DNA of 64,000 nt from JAXGMQ01 sp040768585 (GCA_040768585.1 JAXGMQ010000001.1:1364001-1428000); one strand, 5' to 3'; shown: positions 17,653-29,876, counted from the stretch's first letter. Notes: generated by a model not told the origin, from the letters alone. Translations and numbers: made by a program.

Positions 17653-18240
17653 ATGACCACAATTGAGATTACCTATCTGGCAATGATTATTGTGCCGACT
17701 GTCATTCTTGGCATCATGCTGTTTCTCGGTTTCGATTCTGGTGTTGATGCCGATGTGGGTGTTGATGTAGACGTTGATGTTGGTGATGTTGACATCGGTG
17801 ATGTTGATGTTGGCGATATGGGTGGCCCAGGTTTTTTGAGCCTGAGACTCGTGATGGCATTCATCATGGGTTTTGGACTCGGTGGCTATCTATCGCTTGC
17901 GTTTCTTTGGATTGTGCCACACTGGGTTTGTGGAATCATAGGCGGAGCGCTCGTTTACTTCCTGGTGTACCAGGTTCTCAAGCTGCTCTACAAACAGCAG
18001 GCGAATACTCAGGTATCACACGCATCCTTTACTGGATTGTCGGCAACAGTCAGCGTGAAAGTTGCAGTTGGTAAAGTTGGCGAGATCAAGGTTACTGATC
18101 CGAAAACAGGGCTTTTGACCTATATGATGGCAAGAGCTTATCTGCCAGATGACTCGTTTGATAAAAATGAGCCTGTCAGAATAAGAAGAATTGACGGTGA
18201 CATCGCAAGGGTTGTCACGGACGAGATTGATGTTGACTAA
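17653..18240 (+). CDS. NfeD-like membrane protein with Asp/Val/Gly repeat
   Basis: A 195-residue membrane protein that belongs with the flotillin encoded next to it. After one TM segment (YLAMIIVPTVILGIMLFLGF) comes an extracytoplasmic low-complexity stretch of alternating Asp and Val/Gly (about residues 28-60). Two more TM segments follow, then a C-terminal OB-fold-like domain (TGLSATVSVKVAVGKVGEIKV to IARVVTDEIDVD) typical of NfeD. The ATG at 17653 is preferred because AAAGGCGG precedes it at 8 nt; an upstream ATG at 17626 has no ribosome site. NfeD-like proteins with flotillins organise membrane microdomains. Confidence 0.8.
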   Translation: MTTIEITYLAMIIVPTVILGIMLFLGFDSGVDADVGVDVDVDVGDVDIGDVDVGDMGGPGFLSLRLVMAFIMGFGLGGYLSLAFLWIVPHWVCGIIGGALVYFLVYQVLKLLYKQQANTQVSHASFTGLSATVSVKVAVGKVGEIKVTDPKTGLLTYMMARAYLPDDSFDKNEPVRIRRIDGDIARVVTDEIDVD

Positions 18241-18265
18241 GTAGAGTTAACAAAGGAGGAGAAAA

Positions 18266-19723
18266 ATGGTAGATGGTGTTTGGATTTTAGCGGCAATTGT
18301 TGGTGGAATAATCTGTTTTATCATTATCATTGGGCTTTTTGTCAGCAACTACCTGAAAGCTGAACCCAACGAAGCGCTCATCCTGACAGGTCGCAGACAC
18401 CGTGTTGTCGTTGAGGATAAACATGGAAGACATGTTATCACAAGAGGTTGGAGAGCGGTCGTCGGTGGAGCTGCTTTCAAGATCCCAGTGATAGAAAAAG
18501 TTAGCAAACTCTCACTTGAGCTTATGAACCTCTCGGATGTCAGGGTCATCAACGCCTACTCGATGGAGGGCGTGCCTGTCACAATCGATGCTGTTGCAAA
18601 CGTGAAAATCAGCAGTGAAGACCAGATGCTAGCGCGTGCTGTTGAGAGGTTCCTGGGAAGTTCAAAAGACCAGGTTAAGCAGATCATTAAAGAGACGCTT
18701 GAGGGTCAGCTTCGTGACATCATCGGTGTCCTCACCGTTGAGCAGCTCTACCGCGAGCGTGATATGTTTGTGCAGAAGACCCTAGACCAGACGGGTGACG
18801 AGTTGGCGAAAATCGGTGTTATCATCGATATCATCAACATTCAGGACATCCGCGACGAGAAGGGTTATCTTGAGGCTCTTGGTGAAAGGCGAACCGCCGA
18901 GGTAAAGCGAGACGCTGCAGTCGGTACAGCGCTTGCCCAGCGCGATGCGATGATTCAGTCAGAGAATGCAAGGCGTGAGGGTGAGACTGTCAAGGCTGAG
19001 CAGGAGCGAATGATTGCCGAGGCTCAGAAAGAGCGCGACGTTGCCAAGCAGAACTATCGTGGTGAAACATTTGCAGCCGAGAAGCGCGCCGACCAGAAGG
19101 GACCACTCGCCGAGGCTCAAATGAGGCAAGAGGTCGTTGTCGAGCAGCAGAAGGTCTCTGAGGCTCAAGAGAACGCCAGAATGAAGGTCGAAACCGCCAG
19201 AGCCTTGGCTGAGGAGCAGCGCTACAGGGCTGAGGTCGTCATCCCAGCCGATGCCCAGAAGCAGTCCAAGATTTTGGAAGCTGAGGGTGAATCCCAGCGA
19301 ATCCTTCGAATCAAGGAGGCTGAAGCCGAGGGTATCAGGAAGGTCGCCATGGCTGAGGCTGATGGACTTCGGGCGAAAGCAGATGCTTGGAACCAGTTTG
19401 GCGAGGCTGCCAAACTCAACCTTGTGCTTGAGACCTACAGGCAGGTTGCGGCTCAGGGCGCACAGGCTATCGGCAACATCAGCTTCGACAAGGTTGTTGC
19501 AATCGATGGCGGCGGTGGTTCAGAGGGTGGAAGCTCAGTTACACGCCTTATGAACGCAGCCCCTGGCGCTCTTGTGAAGTTTATGGAGCAGATGAAGGCA
19601 GCAACTGGCATCGATATTGAGGATTTCCTCAAGGGATATCTTGGCAACAAGGCAAAGACCGTCGAGGTTAAGCAGGTCGAATCAAAGCCAGCCAAGCAGG
19701 TGGAGAAGAAGGAAGAGAAGTAG
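18266..19723 (+). CDS. Flotillin family protein
   Basis: A 485-residue SPFH-domain protein anchored at the inner membrane. One N-terminal hydrophobic segment (WILAAIVGGIICFIIIIGLF) is followed by the SPFH/PHB domain (about 30-210, with NEALILTGRR and ERDMFVQKTLDQTGDELAKIG). A long Ala/Glu-rich coiled coil (about 215-390) with repeated EAE motifs drives oligomerisation, and the tail is Lys/Glu-rich. Flotillins scaffold ordered membrane regions. AAAGGAGGAG lies directly upstream, and the gene follows the NfeD-like gene by 25 nt, the usual pairing. Confidence 0.93.
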   Translation: MVDGVWILAAIVGGIICFIIIIGLFVSNYLKAEPNEALILTGRRHRVVVEDKHGRHVITRGWRAVVGGAAFKIPVIEKVSKLSLELMNLSDVRVINAYSMEGVPVTIDAVANVKISSEDQMLARAVERFLGSSKDQVKQIIKETLEGQLRDIIGVLTVEQLYRERDMFVQKTLDQTGDELAKIGVIIDIINIQDIRDEKGYLEALGERRTAEVKRDAAVGTALAQRDAMIQSENARREGETVKAEQERMIAEAQKERDVAKQNYRGETFAAEKRADQKGPLAEAQMRQEVVVEQQKVSEAQENARMKVETARALAEEQRYRAEVVIPADAQKQSKILEAEGESQRILRIKEAEAEGIRKVAMAEADGLRAKADAWNQFGEAAKLNLVLETYRQVAAQGAQAIGNISFDKVVAIDGGGGSEGGSSVTRLMNAAPGALVKFMEQMKAATGIDIEDFLKGYLGNKAKTVEVKQVESKPAKQVEKKEEK

Positions 19724-19779
19724 TTTTAGACTTCGAAGCTGGAAATTAAAAGTATGAATCGAAATACAGGAGCAGGTTT

Positions 19780-22128
19780 TTACAGCTCTAGATGGTGTGG
19801 GGGGTGTTGAGTTTCAACGCCCCCGGGAATTTGAGTTTGACTTCTAGAGTTCTTTATTTTTCTCTCCAACCTAGCATATACGTCCGGATCTAGTTCTCTG
19901 AGAAGTTCAGCAACGTCGTGGGTTATATCCTTGGTTTCTGATAGTGTAAAAGTGTTAAAAGAAGATTCCTGATCGAATGTGTCTAGATGAGATTTACAGT
20001 TAACAAATTGATATATTTTTCTTGCTCGGGATGGATTATTATCACCACTTGCTTCTAATAATTTATCAAGTAGTGCTGTTGTGTCGTTAGATGTCACCGG
20101 TATTTTGTATGAAAGGAAACTTTCAAGTATTTTTCTTAGGATGTTTGGCATATGATAGCATTCTTCTAGAGATGGGTTTTCTATCTTGTTAAAATCTAGC
20201 ATTTTAGAGAAAAGATACTCATAGTCAGACTCATAACTTTGTAGTAACTTGTCAATCCTGGATATTTTTGAATGTCTGGTACTATTTGAATAATAGTTAT
20301 TTAACATATATACCGAATGATTTTTGTTCGTTCTCTCCTTATTTTTTGAGCATAACCATCTATTAACATATTTAAAAAATCTAAAATTGTGGGTCAGAAT
20401 TAGCAATTGACCTACATTCTTGCATCTATCAATTATTGTGCTATAGGCATGGTGCAGTAAATTACTATCAAGACTTGATATTGGATCGTCGATTACTACG
20501 ATGCAGTCATGAATGTTCAAATTTCTATCAGAAAGAGATTTAAGAAAATATATCAGTGTAATTGCGGTTCTTTCCCCCTCACTCAGTTTGTTTGCAAGAG
20601 TTCCATCCTTTCTTCTAATTAAATATCCTGTCATATCGGTATTATCTTCAAACGAAAAATCATCATATCCCAGGCACAATTTGATCTCATAATTTAGTTC
20701 TCGAGCTGGTCTATGATAGTCGATTAATTTTTCTCGTAATACTGTTCTTTCTGATTCCAGTTTATCTATTTGAAGTTTCGTTGATTTTGATTTGTCGGCT
20801 AGAACATCGATATATTCGGACTTGTTGAGGTATCCATCACTGAGTAGGTGGATATAGTATGCCATAAGGTTTTCAATCGCATTTTTCTTCTCGTTATTTA
20901 GTCTGGCAACCTTATTATTATGTTCATCAAGTAGGTTACTAAGATTACTTACTATAGCTGCAATATTATTTTTGCAGTATTCAATTTGTCCTAGGTTTAT
21001 AAGAAAGATATTGCTAATCTTATCAGATATTTTTTTGGCTGAATTATTTAGATAATCGTAGTATAGATTGTATTCCGCTTTGAATTTGTCTTTCGTTTGT
21101 ATAAACCTGTCTCTGACATCTGGATAAATGTTGGCACTGCTGACAGAATCAACAAATCGACTATAGTTCATCAACTCGTTAATTTCCATAGTGAATTTTT
21201 CTTTTATCTTGTGCAAATCAGTAATTTGCTCTCTGTATTTTTCATTAAAATGTTTTGTAAGTAATTCAATCCTCCCCTCTGATATGACATTACCACAAAA
21301 GAGACAATTTGTCTTTTTATTGTTAGTAAATATCCCATGAATACTTGCTCCTTCTTCGATCCAATTGCTCAGGGAAGGTTTCGAAGCCAATTCTTTTATT
21401 CCATCCTCAATTGTTGCTCTAGTTAAGAGCATGTTTGCTTTCTCAATAAATAGTGATAATTGACATGGCGTGTAGTAGTATCTTTCAATAATTAGCCCAT
21501 TTTCAAAATTGATTATTTCTTTTAGTTTTGTAGAACTATATTCGATTGTTGTTAGTCCTCTTTTTTGGACAGACATCTCTTTGAATTTTCTGTGGAGCAT
21601 TGCTTTGTCGAATGTGCTATATTTTTTTATCCCAAGCTCAATAAAACGGTCTTTTATTTGTTTGGCCTGAGCAATTACGTATTTATCAAATTCTTTTGTT
21701 TTTCTTGCATGCTCAGTGTCTATTGTAGCTTTTTTTGTTTTACACTCATCAATCTTGTCCTCTATTTCTGTAATAGTGTTGACTTCTCCATCTTCAGTAA
21801 AATAATAAATATAGCTTTTACTATCCTTGGAGAGTGTTTGTTCAACATAATATCGATTAAACACTCTAATTGGTATTTTAAAACTAGTATCCCCGATGTT
21901 TGACTGGCATATAGACTCAAATTCATTTAATTGCAAAATGAACTCCGAATCACTTCTGTATTCATTTGTTCCTTTTTCAAGACTTCTAAATATTTCTGAT
22001 ATTGTTGTTTTCCCCGTCCCATTCCACCCAAAGAACAGGTTGTACTTTTTCATGTCGGGCAGTTTGGTGTCCCAGTTAAAATCCTTGAATGTAGCAATGT
22101 TTTTTATCTTGCTGATTTTCTTAATCAT
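19780..22128 (-). CDS. AAA ATPase with PrrC/RloC-like C-terminus, putative anticodon nuclease
   Basis: A 782-residue SMC/Rad50-like ATPase of the AAA_13 type. Walker A is GWNGTGKTT (34-42), the signature LSEGER (515-520), Walker B CIVVIDDP (542-549) and the H-loop LTH (578-580). A long coiled-coil arm between them carries a CLFC zinc-hook-like motif (275-278). After the ATPase lies a region with R665-x3-E669 and H714. Those match in order the Arg, Glu and His needed for tRNA cleavage in PrrC and RloC anticodon nucleases (family knowledge). The start is the ATG at 22128, since GGGAGGGG precedes it. A role in phage defence is inferred. No hsd restriction genes are adjacent, which fits RloC better than PrrC. 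Confidence 0.75.
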   Translation of the reverse strand: MIKKISKIKNIATFKDFNWDTKLPDMKKYNLFFGWNGTGKTTISEIFRSLEKGTNEYRSDSEFILQLNEFESICQSNIGDTSFKIPIRVFNRYYVEQTLSKDSKSYIYYFTEDGEVNTITEIEDKIDECKTKKATIDTEHARKTKEFDKYVIAQAKQIKDRFIELGIKKYSTFDKAMLHRKFKEMSVQKRGLTTIEYSSTKLKEIINFENGLIIERYYYTPCQLSLFIEKANMLLTRATIEDGIKELASKPSLSNWIEEGASIHGIFTNNKKTNCLFCGNVISEGRIELLTKHFNEKYREQITDLHKIKEKFTMEINELMNYSRFVDSVSSANIYPDVRDRFIQTKDKFKAEYNLYYDYLNNSAKKISDKISNIFLINLGQIEYCKNNIAAIVSNLSNLLDEHNNKVARLNNEKKNAIENLMAYYIHLLSDGYLNKSEYIDVLADKSKSTKLQIDKLESERTVLREKLIDYHRPARELNYEIKLCLGYDDFSFEDNTDMTGYLIRRKDGTLANKLSEGERTAITLIYFLKSLSDRNLNIHDCIVVIDDPISSLDSNLLHHAYSTIIDRCKNVGQLLILTHNFRFFKYVNRWLCSKNKERTNKNHSVYMLNNYYSNSTRHSKISRIDKLLQSYESDYEYLFSKMLDFNKIENPSLEECYHMPNILRKILESFLSYKIPVTSNDTTALLDKLLEASGDNNPSRARKIYQFVNCKSHLDTFDQESSFNTFTLSETKDITHDVAELLRELDPDVYARLERKIKNSRSQTQIPGGVETQHPPHHLEL

Positions 22129-22161
22129 ACGTACCCCTCCCAGGTGATGTACACAGGGTTG

Positions 22162-22189
22162 ATAGTAGCAGGCTAAACTGAATTTGCAA
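22162..22189 (-). promoter_or_regulatory. Promoter for the RloC-like gene
   Basis: Minus strand TTGCAA (22189-22184), 16 nt, TACTAT (22167-22162), about 35 nt upstream of the ATG. Confidence 0.5.
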
Positions 22190-22284
22190 ATTGTTGTTTG
22201 AAAGAGATTCAATCTGTCATTGCATCAATAGAATTTGTCTACCGATCCCATTATGGTGATCCCATACGCCCAATCATTTCCGGT

Positions 22285-22608
22285 TTATTTCCGGCATCTG
22301 TTGCTTCTCCATCCTCTGATCAAATGTCTAAGCGCAGCAGCTGGTTTATAGAGCAATAATCTCGGGCCAGAAAACGCCATGACTTGTTTAATCAGCTCCC
22401 TTTGCTCTGGCTCGTAGCAGTGGATTTTGCAGTTTTTGCACGTTGGTTTTTCGTCCCCAAAGGGGCATTTGGAAAGTTTGAGCTTGGCGTATTCATTTAA
22501 CTTAAAACATGTGGGGCAAAGGGCGTTTTTTGAGTTGTGTTTCACTTTGCAAAAAATTCCAATCATTGTTTCGATAATACTTTTTTCTTCATGAATAAAG
22601 GTTTTCAT
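22285..22608 (-). CDS. YgbA-like 'nitrous oxide-stimulated promoter' family protein
   Basis: A 107-residue Cys-rich cytosolic protein of the YgbA family. CPTC at about 33-36 and CPFGDEKPTCKNCKIHCYEP hold six cysteines in a zinc- or cluster-binding arrangement. VMAFSGPRLLLYKPAAALRHLIRG is the conserved C-terminal segment. The ATG at 22608 is taken as start because family similarity begins there; upstream in-frame residues show none. E. coli YgbA is linked to recovery from nitrosative stress. Nothing nearby suggests a partner, and the ribosome site is weak (GAGGAG lies 18 nt upstream). Confidence 0.8.
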   Translation of the reverse strand: MKTFIHEEKSIIETMIGIFCKVKHNSKNALCPTCFKLNEYAKLKLSKCPFGDEKPTCKNCKIHCYEPEQRELIKQVMAFSGPRLLLYKPAAALRHLIRGWRSNRCRK

Positions 22609-23027
22609 CGTATTTGTTCTCGATCTCCTCGTTCGATTTCTGTCGTGACTCGATGGTAGCCGATGGAAGTTGGAAGGACAAGTTCGGAAAAAGAATGGAA
22701 ATTGGTTCAAGTGTTGAAGAAAATCATACTCAAGAAATGTTTTATTAATCGGTATTACAGCCTCGTCGTCCGGATTTTTTTGAACCTTTTTTCGAGGCGA
22801 AATTGCGCCCGACAAACTCGTTTGAAATTTTATGCGAATTTGATGTTGCAAGTCCAACAAAAGCTGGTAACATAAGTATTGTTAGCTTGTATGAGCAAAC
22901 CGGGTTTGACTGGAGGTTTTAGTTAAACAAAAACTCCAGTTTGAATCCCAGGCGAATTGATTGATATTCAAAAGATATTGATGTTTACAGGGTTGTATTT
23001 GTTTCAAAAACATGTTTAACATGGGGG
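22609..23027. other. Gene-free interval upstream of the rRNA operon
   Basis: No protein-coding or tRNA gene is seen here, and there is no 16S 3' end. A stem-loop at 22910-22939 (CTGGAG and CTCCAG arms) has no T-run on either strand. Confidence 0.55.
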
Positions 23028-23055
23028 TTGACACGGGTATCTTTTTTGATATATT
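23028..23055 (+). promoter_or_regulatory. rRNA promoter driving 23S-5S
   Basis: TTGACA (23028-23033), 16 nt, TATATT (23050-23055). It lies about 80 nt before the mature 23S 5' end, so 23S and 5S have their own promoter instead of being transcribed behind a 16S gene. Confidence 0.75.
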
Positions 23056-23100
23056 AGAACCTCGTCCTGAGCGGACAGACCGCTTCGGACTGCAAGAGTT

Positions 23101-23123
23101 AACACCTTGAAAACTATGCAGGA
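23101..23123 (+). other. 5' arm of the 23S pre-rRNA processing stem
   Basis: These 23 bases pair with 26135-26157 at 21 of 23 positions, bracketing the 23S gene. This is the usual RNase III type stem that releases pre-23S, and it shows that the leader and trailer belong to the same transcript. Confidence 0.8.
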
Positions 23124-23133
23124 GAAATAGCAG

Positions 23134-26125
<2,992 letters not shown>

Positions 26126-26134
26126 AATATGCTT

Positions 26135-26157
26135 TCCTGCATAGTTTTCTTGGTGTT
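26135..26157 (+). other. 3' arm of the 23S pre-rRNA processing stem
   Basis: Pairs with 23101-23123; see that entry. The only mispairs are two adjacent positions in the middle of the stem. Confidence 0.8.
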
Positions 26158-26211
26158 AATTCCCAAGAACCTTAAGAAAAACGATAAACCGTTTTGATTA
26201 ACAATCGAAAA

Positions 26212-26333
26212 GGGTTTTGGTGACAATGCCGCTGAGGAAACACCCGTTCTCATCCCGAACACGGCAGTTAAGCTCAGCATGGCCGATGGTACTGCGTGGG
26301 AAACTATGTGGAAGAGTAGGTAGTCGCCAAGCC
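26212..26333 (+). rRNA. rrf: 5S ribosomal RNA
   Basis: A 5S rRNA of about 120 nt. It contains CATCCCGAACACGGCAGTTAAGC (the conserved loop B/C region, positions about 26253-26275), GGCCGATGGTACTGCG, and GAGAGTAGG-like GAAGAGTAGG. Terminal helix I is formed by GGGTTTTGG at the start and CCAAGCCC at the end. A T-run (26334-26338) follows directly and probably ends the operon. Confidence 0.95.
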
Positions 26334-26339
26334 CTTTTT

Positions 26340-26671
26340 GTCATATCTAGGGGAATTACATCGTTCCTCAAAAAAAGCTCCATCTGAAAGAAATATTTCT
26401 CGTTGCATAGTGAATACATGCGATTCTGTGGTGTAAAAAAATCACAATATCTCAATCATTTTACTACTTATATATGAATATTATAGCGGTTCCCATTTGA
26501 ATATACGTGATTACCTTGAGGACTCTTTCCAGTAACTATCTGCTTTTGTGCACAGTGACAATGGATAATTTTAGCGGAAGAATTCTTTCGTAGAGATTCA
26601 GAAATCCGATAAAAGGTGACGTAACTCATAAGCCATAGGTTTCAAAATTAACGATTAAAGTGTTGGTGATC
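26340..26671. other. Gene-free interval after 5S rRNA
   Basis: A+T-rich sequence between the rRNA operon and the convergent Lgt-like gene. I see no tRNA, ORF with ribosome site or convincing hairpin beyond the T-run after 5S. Confidence 0.5.
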
Positions 26672-27490
26672 TTATCGCAAAAGGATTCTGGATAGTAAAT
26701 GTTTTATTAATTCCCTCCTGCATAGCCACAGTATTGATAAATTGATAAACACCAAATAGATGAGTGGATATACAAAATAAACAATCACAGGCGAGTAACT
26801 GAAAACCCTGAAGAAATGCACAGATAGTCTCATAAGAAAAAACAAAAGCATCGAGAATGCAAAGACATCACCTCTTTTTTGAAGATGTTTTTTTGAGACC
26901 AATGCAACGATAATAACAATCACAAGAGCAAGAACCGATTCGAATAATTGAGTCGGCAAAACCTTCTTCACCCCAAAAACAAAGCCTGAAAGAAAATTTA
27001 AAATCTTAACTGGATCAGCCACAGTTTCTTTTGATGGAAAAACAATCCCCAGACAACTTGTTGTCGCTTTTCCCGAGCAACAACCATTGAGGAAACACCC
27101 AAATTTCATCATGGAAAACGAAAAGAGAAAGGGGATTGAGATGGAGTCAAAGAATTTGAGTATGTCTTTTTTCCAGATATTGTGGATGATCACCAATAAA
27201 ACACCTGACACAAAAACTCCCCCGATAACTGAAAACCCCTTGAATGAAAGCCCAAGGACGGCTCCAGGATTGAGCCGAAAATAGGAGAAGTTGACAGCAA
27301 CATTCAACAGCCTTGCTCCAACAAAGAACCCAACCAGAATCCCAGACATGAGGAGCAGTGAAAAAACAAAAGAATACCCCAATTTCCTTGATTGAATACA
27401 AACAAGAATAAGTCCTGTGATTACCGAGAGTATGGCAACCACAGGATAGCTGTGGAATTCATGACCAAATAAAACAAACTCGGGCAGCAT
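26672..27490 (-). CDS. Prolipoprotein diacylglyceryl transferase-like membrane protein
   Basis: A 272-residue protein with seven or so hydrophobic segments, matching Lgt in layout. GFSVIGGVFVSG corresponds to the Lgt GLSSFGG-like loop. KFGCFLNGCCSGKAT corresponds to the signature region around the catalytic Arg/Asn, in the Cys-rich variant seen in some Lgt-like paralogues. PTQLFES matches the HPTQLYE motif. Lgt moves diacylglycerol onto the lipobox Cys of prolipoproteins. It lies 27 nt downstream of a large lipoprotein gene on the same strand and may be dedicated to it. It could be a paralogue rather than the housekeeping lgt. Confidence 0.75.
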   Translation of the reverse strand: MLPEFVLFGHEFHSYPVVAILSVITGLILVCIQSRKLGYSFVFSLLLMSGILVGFFVGARLLNVAVNFSYFRLNPGAVLGLSFKGFSVIGGVFVSGVLLVIIHNIWKKDILKFFDSISIPFLFSFSMMKFGCFLNGCCSGKATTSCLGIVFPSKETVADPVKILNFLSGFVFGVKKVLPTQLFESVLALVIVIIVALVSKKHLQKRGDVFAFSMLLFFLMRLSVHFFRVFSYSPVIVYFVYPLIYLVFINLSILWLCRRELIKHLLSRILLR

Positions 27491-27517
27491 AATATGTTTT
27501 AGCTGCCCAGTGCGGTT

Positions 27518-29818
27518 CTACTTCTCGCCATACAAGCCGTAGTTGATGTAGATTTTGAAACTGAATGACTCGTCCTCTAGAGCAATGCTGTAGTCGATAT
27601 TTCCCGAAAGGATTATGACCTTCTCCCTTGAGTCACTCACACCAAATTTGGCTGTCAATCCGCCTTGGCCAGGAATATATGATGACAACGGTAACTCGGA
27701 GCCATCACCGCTTTTACTCATGAGTGTGTTGATGCCATTGAACATGGACTTGTAGTCAATGGCGGCTTTCCCGTCTTTGTATGAGAACAAGAAAGACAGG
27801 CCGGTGACGGAATCGCACTCTCCCTCTGATGAGTTGGGGAAGGATACAAATGTCAGTTTGCCATGTGTCTCATCGACCTTCTCGATTGAGAATTTTATAT
27901 ATTGAGTTGATCCTATCTTTGTGTCCAAACCTAACTTAATTGTGTCAATGGTTTCTGGGCTTGCCTCAAAACCCGTATCATCACAACCGTATTCCTCTTG
28001 GATTTCTTTCATCGCCTGTTCAGATCCATCGGCAATGAATTTCTTCAATTTGTCCCAGTCAGCATCCGCATTCAACAACGTGAATTTGTTGGCGTCGCTT
28101 GTCCATGTGCCAACAAGTTCATCAAGTGTCGGAGGTTTGGAGCCAACATCGATGTTGAGCTCCTTTGCCCCAAGGTCGATTTTAAGTGGGATTGTCTCAA
28201 TTGGTTCATCGGTCTCCAGGTTTGCGTTGGGGGCATAGATATCGAGGTTCTTTGGAGCACCAGACTGCAAGTAGCCAATGAGGGTGAAGTACGTCTTAGC
28301 GGTCGCGTCTTTTTTGAGTTTACCCGTCCAGTTGTTCAGGTCTGTTCCCTCCTCCAATGGGGAGAACCTTACATAATGCTCAGCGTACTTGTATTCATCA
28401 GCTTCGTTTGCTTTTGTCTCGAAGATGTTGACGTTGATTTTTCTGTTGAACTCGTCTCTAATTTTTGCCAGTTTTCTTAGGTAGTCCTGCTGTAGGTCGT
28501 AGACGATAAGTCCCGAGATTCGCTTGAATATTGGCTGCATGGTGGTTTGCATGAGTTCAACATAAAAGGACTCCGTTGTTTCCTTGATTGTGTTGTCGTT
28601 GAAACCGCCAAGTCCTGAAAACTTTATACCCACTTTCTGCAGATATTCTGGCAGACTTATCTCGTCCCTCCAAAACTCTCCTGCAAAATTGTGGACAATG
28701 CTCTTTGTTTCCTCAACCAGGTTGAAGCTGCCTGGATTGTTCCTCGTTTTCGAATAAGCATCATAAATCAGGGAATAGAGCTTTTTTGGGAGTTTGTTGC
28801 CAGGATATTTGTCTCCGTAATACATTGAGTATGCTCTTTGATAAACTTCATTTCTCTGACTCCAGGCCTGCTTTCCGAACTCATTGAGCGAGTAGTCGAT
28901 GCAAAACACTCCAACAGAGCAGAGTTTTGCCGCACTACTGCCCCAAATAGACACCCCAAGATAGGACATGTTTTTGGTGAGGTTTGTCTTTAGGTCTAGT
29001 CCATCATCTTGTTTTTCCCAGTCATAGGCAGCCTGCACAAGTGCTGCTGCCACACCGACCGCTGTGAACATATTGCCAAGAGAGCTTAAACTCTTTGTGA
29101 CATACATCGCTTCGGTGACTGTGGTGAGGGCGTTTCCTGAGATACCAAGAGCCTCGTTTGTTATCTCGAACCCCTGCTTGAGTGTGATATCCGTTGGCTG
29201 TCCTTTGTTGTCGATGATGTCCTTGAGAACTGTTGTGTACAGGCTTTTATCGGCAGACTTGAGTTGATAAGGCGCAAGGGAGTTGAGTGCGACGGTTGTT
29301 CTTCGGGTTCGCTCCTTGGAGTAGGTGAAGACGGCATAGGTGGAGAGGTGGTCAGTTGTTATGTTGACTACTTTGTTCTCCGTGTCTATATCGAAAACAA
29401 CCGGTTCCCAATCGCCCGTTTCTTCGTTTTTGTATGCAGCCTCAACATAGTCGGCGGGATCAGCCTCGGTGGGGAATTTATTGGCATCATATGGGATTGT
29501 GAGGGTGATCAGTGAGGTGAATTCGGTTCCTTCTGGGACAGAGAAGTCATAGGCAAGAACCGAGGTGTCTGGGTCTGATTCAACTGGCTCCACATCGATT
29601 TTTTTTACAGATACTGCCATGTCCAAGTCAACATCAAACTCAGAGAAGTTTATTGACACGCCACCATCACCGCTTGTAAGTGACAGATTGTCCTCTGACA
29701 CCGTGCCAGAAAGATCACCAACGGGACCTGACGGTGAACCGCAACCAGTGAAAACCACAACCGAAACCAGAGAGAATGTAACAACGAGAGCACAGGCAAC
29801 CTTGCGCCATTTATTCAT
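27518..29818 (-). CDS. Large lipoprotein of unknown function
   Basis: A 766-residue lipoprotein. The signal peptide (VACALVVTFSLVSVVVF) ends in TGC, so the lipidated Cys is near residue 26. Residues about 30-180 form a ZU5-like/Ig-type module (GGVSINFSEFDVDLDM, VPEGTEFTSLITLTIPYD, HLSTYAVF) of the kind found before autoproteolytic or adhesion domains. The middle is helical and the C-terminal third is beta-rich with a lipocalin-like pattern. No catalytic motif is visible. The ATG at 29818 is chosen because AAGAGGTGAG lies before it and the lipobox is correctly placed. It shares an operon with the Lgt-like gene. Confidence 0.75.
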   Translation of the reverse strand: MNKWRKVACALVVTFSLVSVVVFTGCGSPSGPVGDLSGTVSEDNLSLTSGDGGVSINFSEFDVDLDMAVSVKKIDVEPVESDPDTSVLAYDFSVPEGTEFTSLITLTIPYDANKFPTEADPADYVEAAYKNEETGDWEPVVFDIDTENKVVNITTDHLSTYAVFTYSKERTRRTTVALNSLAPYQLKSADKSLYTTVLKDIIDNKGQPTDITLKQGFEITNEALGISGNALTTVTEAMYVTKSLSSLGNMFTAVGVAAALVQAAYDWEKQDDGLDLKTNLTKNMSYLGVSIWGSSAAKLCSVGVFCIDYSLNEFGKQAWSQRNEVYQRAYSMYYGDKYPGNKLPKKLYSLIYDAYSKTRNNPGSFNLVEETKSIVHNFAGEFWRDEISLPEYLQKVGIKFSGLGGFNDNTIKETTESFYVELMQTTMQPIFKRISGLIVYDLQQDYLRKLAKIRDEFNRKINVNIFETKANEADEYKYAEHYVRFSPLEEGTDLNNWTGKLKKDATAKTYFTLIGYLQSGAPKNLDIYAPNANLETDEPIETIPLKIDLGAKELNIDVGSKPPTLDELVGTWTSDANKFTLLNADADWDKLKKFIADGSEQAMKEIQEEYGCDDTGFEASPETIDTIKLGLDTKIGSTQYIKFSIEKVDETHGKLTFVSFPNSSEGECDSVTGLSFLFSYKDGKAAIDYKSMFNGINTLMSKSGDGSELPLSSYIPGQGGLTAKFGVSDSREKVIILSGNIDYSIALEDESFSFKIYINYGLYGEK

Positions 29819-29847
29819 ACAACTCACCTCTTCTTTGATGTTTACCG

Positions 29848-29876
29848 ATTCTATTCCTTTGTATTGACACTTGCAA
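29848..29876 (-). promoter_or_regulatory. Promoter for the lipoprotein-Lgt operon
   Basis: Minus strand TTGCAA (29876-29871), 17 nt, TAGAAT (29853-29848). It gives a normal leader with a GAGGTGAG ribosome site. Confidence 0.55.

Noticed and set aside
22910..22939. Stem-loop before the rRNA promoter as a terminator
   Set aside because: No T-run follows on either strand, so it is not a standard terminator.
22931..22950. TTTGAATCCCAGG resembling a tRNA T-loop
   Set aside because: No acceptor, D-arm or anticodon arm can be built around it.
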